A stretch of 6,015 nucleotides of DNA from an uncultured Desulfobacterales bacterium (GCA_945787595.1 CALZJV010000695.1:1-6015), one strand, 5' to 3'; positions 1 through 5,218 are shown, numbered from the stretch's first letter. Notes: generated by a model from the sequence alone, not told the origin. Numbers and translations: made by a program.

Positions 1-1
1 A

Positions 2-148
2 TCCCAACAGATTTTGAAGGAAGGTTTGGCGGATCTTAATGCCAGGATTGAAATCTACGATCGCGAGCATGTTTACGATGCCAAGTTCATTGGCGACAGA
101 ATTAGAGCCTTGGTCGATGAATACCGGAAAGAAAGGGCGGACGGATAA
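2..148 (+). CDS. C-terminal end of an unrecognised protein (partial)
   Basis: An open frame enters from the left edge and ends at TAA 146-148, giving 48 visible residues. The end is charged and looks helical, with the segments RIEIYDREHVYDAKF and IRALVDEYRKERADG. There is no cysteine, no membrane segment and no motif I recognise. The next gene on the same strand starts 156 nt downstream, and the gap is filled by a repeat that begins on this stop codon. From its position near a SucD-like gene it could be a partner of that ligase, but the sequence does not resemble the usual C-terminus of SucC/ATP-grasp beta subunits as I know it. I assign no function. Confidence is fair that it is coding, because the frame is open and has protein-like composition up to the stop, and nil for identity. 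Confidence 0.6.
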   Translation, partial: SQQILKEGLADLNARIEIYDREHVYDAKFIGDRIRALVDEYRKERADG

Positions 149-240
149 TTGAAGATTGAAGATTGAAAAATGAATATTTGTGGATGTCGCTACGCTCTGT
201 CAATTTTCAATCGACAATATTCAATCATCTGAAAATAGTC
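147..240 (+). repeat. Mosaic intergenic repeat, copy A
   Basis: The left arm (147-183) is made of ATTGAAG-like heptads ending in GAATATTTGTGG, followed by the block ATGTCGCTACGCTCTG (184-199) and TCAATTT (200-206). This 60-nt stretch matches copy B (minus strand, 2957-3016) at about 54 of 60 positions by eye. It also matches copy C (4995-5054), where the left arm agrees at 33 of 37. The right side (207-224) carries inverted heptads (CAATCGACAATATTCAATC), so the arms can fold back on each other. The copy ends with TCATCTGAAAATAGTC (225-240), also found at the end of copy C. It starts inside the stop codon of the preceding gene. Confidence 0.8.
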
Positions 241-293
241 CAAGAAAATTCTTTTATCGCAAAATTCCCATAAATAATTTTTGTGTCCAAAGA

Positions 294-300
294 GGGAGAG
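294..300 (+). promoter_or_regulatory. Ribosome binding site of the ferredoxin-like gene
   Basis: GGGAGAG lies upstream of ATG 305, with GGAG at 295-298 and six bases of spacing. It decides the start at 305 over the in-frame TTG at 281, which has no Shine-Dalgarno sequence and would add eight residues. Confidence 0.7.
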
Positions 301-304
301 TGTC

Positions 305-589
305 ATGGAGTTTAATGAGAGAACCATCAAGATCATTATTGATGACGAAAAATGTGAAGGCTGTAAGACCCATGCCTGTGTGGATGCCTGTAAAACATAT
401 AGCCGTGGAATCCTGGTCCTGAAAGATGGTAAACCGGCGGTTGAAGGATCTCCGGATGAGTTGGCGCGCAAAGGCACTGAATGTCTTGCCTGTGAATACG
501 AATGCTGGTTCAGGGGCAATTCGGCGATCACGATCGAGGTTCCTGTTGAGGGGTTGGCAGACTACAGGAAAAAGCACGGAACAGAATAG
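305..589 (+). CDS. Small ferredoxin-like Fe-S protein with seven cysteines
   Basis: A 94-residue soluble protein with two cysteine clusters: C17-x2-C20-x4-C25-x3-C29 and C60-x2-C63-x3-C67. This is close to, but not, the bacterial 2[4Fe-4S] ferredoxin pattern (CxxCxxCxxxC twice). The first cluster has a longer loop, the second lacks one cysteine, and the usual Pro after the last Cys is absent. The tail CLACEYECWFRGNSAI loosely recalls the CLECGTC segment of FixX-type ferredoxins. It could hold one [4Fe-4S] cluster plus a [3Fe-4S] or a second atypical cluster. By family it would carry electrons in the cytoplasm; no signal peptide or membrane segment is seen. It lies 12 nt upstream of the SucD-like gene, so co-transcription is very likely. 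Its electron partner is unknown; the flavin oxidase farther downstream is a possibility only. Confidence 0.85.
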   Translation: MEFNERTIKIIIDDEKCEGCKTHACVDACKTYSRGILVLKDGKPAVEGSPDELARKGTECLACEYECWFRGNSAITIEVPVEGLADYRKKHGTE

Positions 590-590
590 C

Positions 591-596
591 AGGGGG
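591..596 (+). promoter_or_regulatory. Ribosome binding site of the SucD-like gene
   Basis: AGGGGG begins two bases after the ferredoxin stop codon and lies five bases before ATG 602, supporting that start. Confidence 0.7.
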
Positions 597-601
597 ATAC
601 T

Positions 602-1498
602 ATGTCAATACTGTTAGATAAAAATACAAGAGTCATTGTCCAAGGAATGACCGGCAGGGAAGGGTCTCTGCGCACTGCATTTATGAAGGATTATGGTACC
701 AAGGTGGTTGCCGGGGTGACTCCCGGACGAAGCGGCCAGGAGGTTCATGGCCTGCCGGTGTATGATACGGTACTGGAAGCCATCAAGAAAGAGGGCATGG
801 TGGATGCCACCGTGACATTTATCCCCGGCCCGGCATTAAAGAGCGCTGTCTATGAGGCCATTGACGCGGGGATAAAATTCGTGGTTTCGCCGGTGGAACG
901 TATCCCGGTGCATGATGTTATCGCTATGGTCAACTATGCGATGAAAAATGATGCCAAAATACTGGGTCCCGGCAGCCTTGGCATTATCAGCCCCGGCAAA
1001 GCAGCCATGGGGTGGCTGGGCGGCAGCGTTGATTGGGCCAAAATGCTCTTCGAGCCAGGACCAGTCGGCGTCATATCCCGCAGCGGCGGTCAATCGGGCA
1101 CGGTGCCCTGGGCGCTGAAAGTGGCCGGTCTGGGTATCAGTACCGCCCTGCATATCGGAACGGAGCCCGTGCTGGGCCTTACCATGGCCGATGTGCTCAA
1201 GATGTTCGAGCAGGATGAACAGACCAAAGCGGTCGCTATTTTTGGAGAAATCGGCGGGACTCTGGAAGAAGAAGCCGCCGAAACCGTTGCCAGGGGTGAA
1301 TTTACCAAGCCGCTGGTTGTCTTTATTGCGGGTGCATGGGCACCGGAGGGCATGCGATTTTCCCATGCCAGCAGTATCGTTGAACGCGGAAGAGGGACCG
1401 CCCAGGGTAAGATCAAAGCATTAACCGAAGCCAAAGCCCATGTGGTTGACAGTCCTGAAGAAATTGCACCAAAAATCAAAGAACTCATCAATCTGTAG
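602..1498 (+). CDS. Succinyl-CoA synthetase alpha subunit-like acyl-CoA ligase
   Basis: A 298-residue protein, about the length of SucD (289 in E. coli). The N-terminal CoA-binding Rossmann domain opens with MSILLDKNTRVIVQGMTG (GMTG at 15-18) and keeps VTPG (39-42) and the EAIDAGIK helix (85-92). The C-terminal ligase domain shows SRSGG (159-163), GEIGG (215-219, Glu216) and SHASSI, where His255 matches the phospho-histidine of SucD (GHAG in E. coli). Members convert an acid, CoA and NTP to acyl-CoA, ADP or GDP and phosphate, together with an ATP-grasp beta subunit. The canonical GPNCPG and GGDP motifs are replaced by GPGSLG (122-127) and GTEP (186-189), and the helper Gly before the His is Ser. 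It is therefore a divergent member and may act on another acid, such as malate or citrate, as MtkB and CcsB do. No beta subunit is recognisable in the window. The CitE-like gene follows after a 262-nt repeat spacer. Confidence 0.88.
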   Translation: MSILLDKNTRVIVQGMTGREGSLRTAFMKDYGTKVVAGVTPGRSGQEVHGLPVYDTVLEAIKKEGMVDATVTFIPGPALKSAVYEAIDAGIKFVVSPVERIPVHDVIAMVNYAMKNDAKILGPGSLGIISPGKAAMGWLGGSVDWAKMLFEPGPVGVISRSGGQSGTVPWALKVAGLGISTALHIGTEPVLGLTMADVLKMFEQDEQTKAVAIFGEIGGTLEEEAAETVARGEFTKPLVVFIAGAWAPEGMRFSHASSIVERGRGTAQGKIKALTEAKAHVVDSPEEIAPKIKELINL

Positions 1499-1563
1499 TA
1501 ATGATATTTAGACGGCTATTGAATAAATAAACAACTTTTGTGGTTAGCGTTTTTGATTTGAAG

Positions 1564-1595
1564 ATGGAATAATGGAATAGTGGAATGATGGAATA
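1564..1595 (+). repeat. Octamer tandem repeat, left array (4 x 8 nt)
   Basis: Four consecutive 8-nt units, ATGGAATA, ATGGAATA, GTGGAATG and ATGGAATA, all sharing the core TGGAAT. The array faces an inverted array of the same unit at 1684-1715, about 88 nt away. Confidence 0.85.
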
Positions 1596-1683
1596 TTTGC
1601 TTATCAATGGATACCGATTTATTTTCTTTATTGTGAAAATGAGTTTTGCCAGTAAACCAAGCGCCCATTATCCCCAAACCCAT

Positions 1684-1715
1684 TTTTCCATTATTCCAAC
1701 ATTCCAACATTCCAA
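1684..1715 (-). repeat. Octamer tandem repeat, right array (4 x 8 nt, inverted)
   Basis: Read on the minus strand the units are TTGGAATG, TTGGAATG, TTGGAATA and ATGGAAAA, the same family as the left array. The two 32-nt arrays could pair into a long stem closing the spacer. A small hairpin, GGGC-GAA-GCCC (1719-1729), follows directly. The rest of the 1499-1760 spacer is AT-rich with no gene I can support. Confidence 0.85.
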
Positions 1716-1746
1716 TCAGGGCGAAGCCCATAGATAGTAAAAAATG

Positions 1747-1752
1747 AGGAGG
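1747..1752 (+). promoter_or_regulatory. Ribosome binding site of the CitE-like gene
   Basis: AGGAGG lies eight bases before ATG 1761. It favours this start over the in-frame ATG at 1770. Confidence 0.8.
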
Positions 1753-1760
1753 ATAGAATC

Positions 1761-2592
1761 ATGCCTGTTATGAGATCGGTGTTTTATGTACCCAGCAATA
1801 ATGAAAAAATGATCGGCAAGGCGCCTACCATTTCCTGCGATGTGCTGACGCTTGATCTGGAGGACTCAGTACCTCCAGCGGAAAAGCCGAAGGGCCGGGA
1901 AATGATCCAGCAGTATCTGAAGGCTGACCGGGAGAAACAGGTCGCCCCCAGCCTTTACGTGCGTGTAAACAACTGGGAAACCCAGATGACGAACGATGAC
2001 CTGGAGGCCATTGTGTATCCGGGGTTGAACGGAGTTTGCCTGGCAAAATGCGGCGATGCCGAAAATGTGAAACGCCTCGATTGGAAGCTGGAAGAGCTGG
2101 AGCAGAGAAGAGGAATGAAAGTCGGCAGCGTGGCCATCCAGTTGCTGATCGAGACCGCCAAGGGGGTAATGAACGCCTACCCGGCCGCCAGTGCCAGCCC
2201 GCGGGTCAATTCACTCATTTTTGGAGCAGTGGACTTCACCAAAGACATGCGAGTCACCCTGACCTCTGAAGGACAAGAGCAGCTTTACGCCCGGTTCCAT
2301 ACCGCTGTTGCCGCCCGCGCTGCGGGGTGTGTGGCGATTGACTGTCCTTTTGTCGCTTTTCAGGATATGGAAGGCCAGTCAGATCGAGCCTTCCCACGAG
2401 ATCTACACACCGTCGGCCGAAGACGTCGAGTGGGCCGAAGGCGTCAAAAAGGTTTTTGAGGAAGAAGGTATCGCTAAAGGTACCGCCGCCGTTACTTACA
2501 AAGGCAAGATGGTGGACACACCGGTTTATGAAAACGCCATGCAGATTTTGCGGACCATAGAAGAAATACGTGCCGCTGAATCCAAGGCTTAG
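1761..2592 (+). pseudogene. CitE / malyl-CoA lyase-type (HpcH/HpaI family) lyase, out of frame by internal deletion
   Basis: The first part (205 residues to about 2375) is a clear CitE-family TIM barrel. It shows MRSVFYVP with Arg5, LDLEDSV (31-37), RVN (68-70), Glu131 in IETAKG, and FGAVDF (154-159) with Asp158; Glu131 and Asp158 match the Mg ligands of the family. The C-terminal part is in the next frame from about 2377 to the stop at 2592, with SQIEPSHEIYTPSAEDV and GKMVDTPVYENA. Against E. coli CitE about 21 residues between DMEG and SQI are missing, including the helix, the LGFDGK strand and the H/N-P of the (H/N)PxQI motif. A loss of 62 or 65 bp would fit the frame change. Read straight through, the first frame ends in a junk tail at 2459. 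With the gap restored the length would be about 297 residues, normal for the family. Members cleave malyl-, citramalyl- or citryl-CoA, and the substrate cannot be told here. It may be truly broken or an assembly or sequencing error. Confidence 0.85.
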
Positions 2593-2644
2593 TCCATCGA
2601 TACGTAAATTCGATCACGAATTTAATCACTTAGCAGCCCTGCCG

Positions 2645-2678
2645 TGGTCAGCCAAACCGTCAGGGTTTTGGCTGATCA
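2645..2678 (+). other. Stable hairpin in the 3' region of the CitE-like gene
   Basis: TGGTCAGCCAAA (2645-2656) pairs with TTTGGCTGATCA (2667-2678) over 12 positions, one of them G-U, around a 10-nt loop. No T-run follows it, so it is not a classic terminator. It sits 52 nt after the CitE stop and 21 nt before the terminator hairpin. Confidence 0.6.
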
Positions 2679-2699
2679 CATTATTAATGGGCGCCAGGA

Positions 2700-2737
2700 G
2701 GAGGCATCGGGGAGACAGGTCTGCGATGCCTCCTTTT
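2700..2737 (+). terminator. Rho-independent terminator after the CitE-like gene
   Basis: GGAGGCATCG (2700-2709) pairs perfectly with CGATGCCTCC (2724-2733), followed by TTTT. The loop can form a second small stem, AGAC/GTCT (2713-2716 with 2719-2722). The T-run is short but the stem is strong. It closes the unit that holds the CitE-like gene. Confidence 0.8.
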
Positions 2738-2775
2738 GCTATAGGTATAACGATTATTGTAATATTTCAGAAGCG

Positions 2776-3016
2776 TATTTGTGGTTCGCTCCCGGCGGGA
2801 TAATTTTAGACATTACTTTTTTTGGTACTTCGCCTGCGGCGGATCAATTATAAAAAAACCATCACCGGAACCCTCGCGGCAAGTCGCGGGGTATCATCTA
2901 ATGCTAAAGAAATTTAATCGCAGCAAGCTGCGGGGAACTAGACCCTAATAGAGATTAAATTGACGGAGCGAAGCGACATCCACAAATATTCAATCGTCAA
3001 TCGTCAATCTTCAATT
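2776..3016 (-). repeat. Mosaic intergenic repeat, copy B (composite, inverted)
   Basis: On the minus strand the heptad arm (3016 to 2980) and the block ATGTCGCTTCGCTCCG (2979-2964) match copies A and C. The core is bounded by a perfect 9-bp inverted repeat, TATTTGTGG (2776-2784) and CCACAAATA (2980-2988). Inside lie two modules absent from copy A. The first is a TTCGCC-x-GCGGATC segment (2829-2864) that matches the minus strand of 5058-5093 in copy C at 32 of 36 positions, with a weaker second version near 2785-2807. The second is two adjacent related units of about 45 nt (2874-2917 and 2918-2961), each starting TCGCRGCAAG and containing GCGGGG. With the terminator this accounts for the 451-nt spacer 2593-3043; no gene is supported in it. 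Confidence 0.75.
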
Positions 3017-3030
3017 CCGGTTTATCCGGA
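3016..3030 (+). other. Small hairpin just before the formyltransferase-type gene
   Basis: TCCGG (3016-3020) pairs with CCGGA (3026-3030) around TTTAT. It lies two bases before the Shine-Dalgarno AGGTGG (3033-3038). It may slightly affect ribosome access, but the stem is only 5 bp. Confidence 0.35.
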
Positions 3031-3043
3031 TTAGGTGGGCATG

Positions 3044-3955
3044 ATGAGAATTATATTGGTCGGTCAGGGTCCTTTTGGAGATAAGGTACTGGATGCTCTT
3101 CATACGAGAGGTGAAGATATTGTCGGGGTATTTTGCCCGAAAGATAGAAGGGGTGATGCTATGGCGGCGGCGGCCGAAGCTTCGGGTCTTGTCCTTTTGC
3201 GTCCCGACAGGATGAAAGACCCCGAGGTTCGAGAGGCATATCTTAAATTAAATCCGGAACTGGTTGTTCTTGCATTCGTTACCGATATCCTGCCCGAGGA
3301 CCTCCTGGATATACCATCAATTGGGACCATATGTTATCATCCTTCCCTGCTGCCGAAACACCGAGGTGCCAGCGGCATAAACTGGGCCATCATCCAAGGG
3401 GATACCCGCACCGGATTGACCATCCTTTGGGTGGATAAAGGAATTGATACCGGGCCCATCCTTTTACAGAAGGTGATAGACATTACTCCCGAAGACACCA
3501 CCGGTTCCTTGTACTTTAACAGTCTCTTCCCACTGGGAATTGGAGCCATTGTTGAAGCAGTCGACCTTATTAAAAGCGGTAAGGCTCCTAAAATTTCGCA
3601 GGATGACTCCCTGGCTACCTATGAGCCACCCTGTGACGATATGGTGGCAGCAGTCGATTGGTCCAAGCCCGCATCCGACGTTTACAATCTGGTGCGGGGC
3701 TGCGACCCGCAACCGGGCGCTTACCTGATGTTCAAAGGCGACAAAGTAAGATTGTATAAGGCCAGACTGCTCGCCTCTAAAAAGGACCAAACACCCGGTC
3801 AGATATTGGATATCAATGAAAGGGAAATTATTGTGGCCCTCAATGGCGGAGCACTGGGGATTGGAAAGGTGAAAGATGCGGCGGGAGCGAAAATCGACGC
3901 CAATGAATTTGCTGCGAAGGTAGATTTGAAATCAGGAATGATATTCAGATCTTGA
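3044..3955 (+). CDS. 10-formyl-THF hydrolase / formyltransferase-type protein, ALDH1L N-domain-like
   Basis: A 303-residue protein with an N-terminal formyltransferase fold (about 1-180) and a C-terminal Formyl_trans_C-type domain (about 200-303). The start at ATG 3044 gives MRIILVGQGPFG, the usual opening, with AGGTGG five bases upstream; GTG 3035 and ATG 3041 are less likely. The folate-site motif YHPSLLPKHRGASGINW (98-114) and GIDTG (133-137) supply catalytic His99 and Asp135. From memory these motifs are closer to the hydrolase domain of 10-formyl-THF dehydrogenase (ALDH1L) than to Met-tRNA formyltransferase, and the catalytic Asn of Fmt (NxH) is Cys97 here. Likely reactions are 10-formyl-THF hydrolysis to THF and formate, or formyl transfer to an unknown acceptor. 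There is no fused aldehyde dehydrogenase domain. It is the first gene of a three-gene operon; a housekeeping fmt role seems less likely, as no def gene is adjacent. Confidence 0.85.
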   Translation: MRIILVGQGPFGDKVLDALHTRGEDIVGVFCPKDRRGDAMAAAAEASGLVLLRPDRMKDPEVREAYLKLNPELVVLAFVTDILPEDLLDIPSIGTICYHPSLLPKHRGASGINWAIIQGDTRTGLTILWVDKGIDTGPILLQKVIDITPEDTTGSLYFNSLFPLGIGAIVEAVDLIKSGKAPKISQDDSLATYEPPCDDMVAAVDWSKPASDVYNLVRGCDPQPGAYLMFKGDKVRLYKARLLASKKDQTPGQILDINEREIIVALNGGALGIGKVKDAAGAKIDANEFAAKVDLKSGMIFRS

Positions 3956-3968
3956 AATGGAGGCCAAA

Positions 3969-4256
3969 TTGATACTAGCACAACTATCGGTATATCCCAT
4001 TGGAGAAGGCACCAGTTTAAGCCGGTTTGTCAAGAAAGGAATTAAAGTCATCAAAGAATCCGGCTACACCTATGAAATCGGCGGAATGTCCACTGCCATT
4101 GAGGTGCCGGACTTGGACGCTTTGTTCCTTCTGGTAAAAAAAGTGCACCAGGCCCATGTCGATGAGGGCGGACAACGGATTGTCATTGACCTGAAGGTTG
4201 ATGACAGGAGAGATAAGGACGCCACCATTGGCAGTAAACGAAACGCGGTGAAATAA
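3969..4256 (+). CDS. MTH1187/UPF0045 (DUF77) family thiamine-binding-type protein
   Basis: A 95-residue ferredoxin-fold-like protein of the MTH1187/YqgV family. The signature is complete: a first strand MILAQLSVYPIGEGTSLSRFV, a central KESGYTYEIGGMSTAIEV, the helix LVKKVHQAHVDEGGQRI, and the closing strand DLKVDDRRDKDATIGSK. Several members bind thiamine or a related ligand in a tetramer, but their cellular role is poorly known. I chose the TTG start at 3969 because GGAGG (3959-3963) lies five bases before it and because family members begin at this strand. The ATG at 3957 would add MEAK and has no Shine-Dalgarno sequence. The start is 13 nt after the stop of the formyl-THF enzyme, so translation is probably coupled. 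The methyltransferase follows after about 40 nt. Confidence 0.85.
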   Translation: MILAQLSVYPIGEGTSLSRFVKKGIKVIKESGYTYEIGGMSTAIEVPDLDALFLLVKKVHQAHVDEGGQRIVIDLKVDDRRDKDATIGSKRNAVK

Positions 4257-4296
4257 TAAGCCAAAGATATATTGAAGGGAAGTGTGGTTAAGCTTG

Positions 4297-4995
4297 ATGA
4301 CCGGTGAACGAGATGTCGATGGCAGGCTCTTTGACGATTGGCCTGAAAAGTATGACCGGTGGTTTGAAACTCCTATTGGCGCTCTGGTAAAAAAATACGA
4401 GAACGAACTTTTCTTAGACCTGCTGCAGCCCCGTCCAGGAGAGAGTATTCTGGATGTCGGTTGTGGAACCGGTGTGTTCACACTGAATATTCTTGCCTCT
4501 GGCCCCCGCGTAACGGGACTTGACATTTCCATACCGATGCTCAAGCGGGCCGAACAAAAGACCACAGGATATCCTTTCCGGAGTGTTGTCGGGGATATGT
4601 CGTTTCTGCCGTTTGCCGATGATTGCTTTGATAAGGTCGTCTCTATGACCGCCTTGGAATTTATAGCAGATGGCGGAGCAGCTGTGGCGGATTTATTTCG
4701 CGTGGCCAGAAAGGGAGGGATTGTTGTCGTAACGACCCTCAACAGCTTAAGCCCCTGGGCCGCACGCCGAAAAAAGGCGGCCGGCAATGGGCACTCACTC
4801 TTTGAGCGAATGATATTCAGATCTCCGGACGAGATGCGCGCTATTGCTCCGGTTGAAGGCCTTGTGAAGACAGCCATACATTTTAAAAAAGACGATGATC
4901 CTGAGCGGGTGACTGAGATTGAACTTGACGGGCAACGAAAAGGCCTTGACACGGGGGCCTTTTTGGCTGCCAGATGGCAAAAACCCATATCCTAA
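4297..4995 (+). CDS. Class I SAM-dependent methyltransferase (Methyltransf_11 type)
   Basis: About 232 residues. A short N-terminal lid (LFDDWPEKYDRWFETPIGALV) precedes a Rossmann SAM-binding domain with motif I ILDVGCGTGVFT (51-62), motif II VTGLDIS with acidic Asp76, the GDMSFLPFADDCFDKVV segment, and a LFRVARKGGIVVVTTLN strand after it. This is the UbiE/Methyltransf_11 pattern. The substrate cannot be told. The start is uncertain: the Shine-Dalgarno AAGGGAAG (4275-4282) is 14 nt before ATG 4297 and 11 nt before TTG 4294, while GTG 4282 overlaps it. I give ATG 4297, with TTG 4294 equally possible. It is the last gene of the operon, and the stop codon at 4993-4995 runs directly into repeat copy C, whose fold may act as the transcript end. 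Confidence 0.85.
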   Translation: MTGERDVDGRLFDDWPEKYDRWFETPIGALVKKYENELFLDLLQPRPGESILDVGCGTGVFTLNILASGPRVTGLDISIPMLKRAEQKTTGYPFRSVVGDMSFLPFADDCFDKVVSMTALEFIADGGAAVADLFRVARKGGIVVVTTLNSLSPWAARRKKAAGNGHSLFERMIFRSPDEMRAIAPVEGLVKTAIHFKKDDDPERVTEIELDGQRKGLDTGAFLAARWQKPIS

Positions 4996-5144
4996 ATTGA
5001 CGATTGAATATTGAAGAATGAATATTTGAGGATGTCGCTTCGCTCCGCAATTTTATCTGATCGTTTTTTAATAATCGATCCGCCGGAGGCGAACCTCAAA
5101 TCTTCAATCTTCAATTTAAAATTTTAAATCATTTGAAAATGGTC
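4995..5144 (+). repeat. Mosaic intergenic repeat, copy C
   Basis: The heptad arm (4995-5031) is identical to copy A at 33 of 37 positions, and ATGTCGCTTCGCTCCG (5032-5047) equals copy B. ATTTGAGG (5024-5031) and CCTCAAAT (5094-5101) form a perfect 8-bp inverted repeat. Outer heptads continue the pairing, with CTTCAATCTTCAATTT (5102-5117) against the left arm. Between them lies the CGCCGGAGGCG hairpin module (5081-5091), shared with copy B in reverse. The copy ends with TCATTTGAAAATGGTC (5129-5144), matching the end of copy A at 14 of 16. The spacer remainder to 5218 holds only a GCTTCA-GT-TGAAGC hairpin (5162-5175) and AT-rich leader. Confidence 0.8.
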
Positions 5145-5205
5145 AAATTTTCCCATACTTCGCTTCAGTTGAAGCCGCAATATGAAAAAAAATTTCTAAT
5201 AAAGT

Positions 5206-5211
5206 AAGGTG
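5206..5211 (+). promoter_or_regulatory. Ribosome binding site of the GlcD-like gene
   Basis: AAGGTG lies seven bases before ATG 5219 and supports that start. Confidence 0.65.
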
Positions 5212-5218
5212 AAAAGAA

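Noticed and set aside
147..224. CRISPR-like short repeats
   Set aside because: The heptads and octamers are contiguous and degenerate, with no unique spacers of constant length and no cas genes.
836..1366. Minus-strand open frame opposite the SucD-like gene
   Set aside because: It lies fully inside a well-supported gene, and its His/Gly/Phe-rich translation has no family features.
1516..1731. Small minus-strand open frame (71 codons) in the SucD-CitE spacer
   Set aside because: Its sequence is made from the octamer repeats (runs such as GMLECWNNGKM), and no credible ribosome binding site precedes it.
2361..2400. Programmed ribosomal frameshift in the CitE-like gene
   Set aside because: No slippery heptamer is seen, and a conserved protein block is absent at the junction, which a frameshift would not explain.
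2570..2853. Small plus-strand open frames across the terminator after the CitE-like gene
   Set aside because: They read through the end of the CitE frame and a strong terminator hairpin, and show no protein-like pattern.
4017..4988. Long minus-strand open frame (323 codons) opposite the methyltransferase and MTH1187-type genes
   Set aside because: It is antisense to two genes with clear family motifs. Its translation is Ser/Arg/Pro-rich with no recognisable motif, as expected for a shadow frame.
5162..5202. Promoter for the GlcD-like gene (TTGAAG with TAATAA-like box)
   Set aside because: The spacing does not fit a sigma-70 promoter well, and the TTGAAG is part of a small hairpin, so I could not support it.
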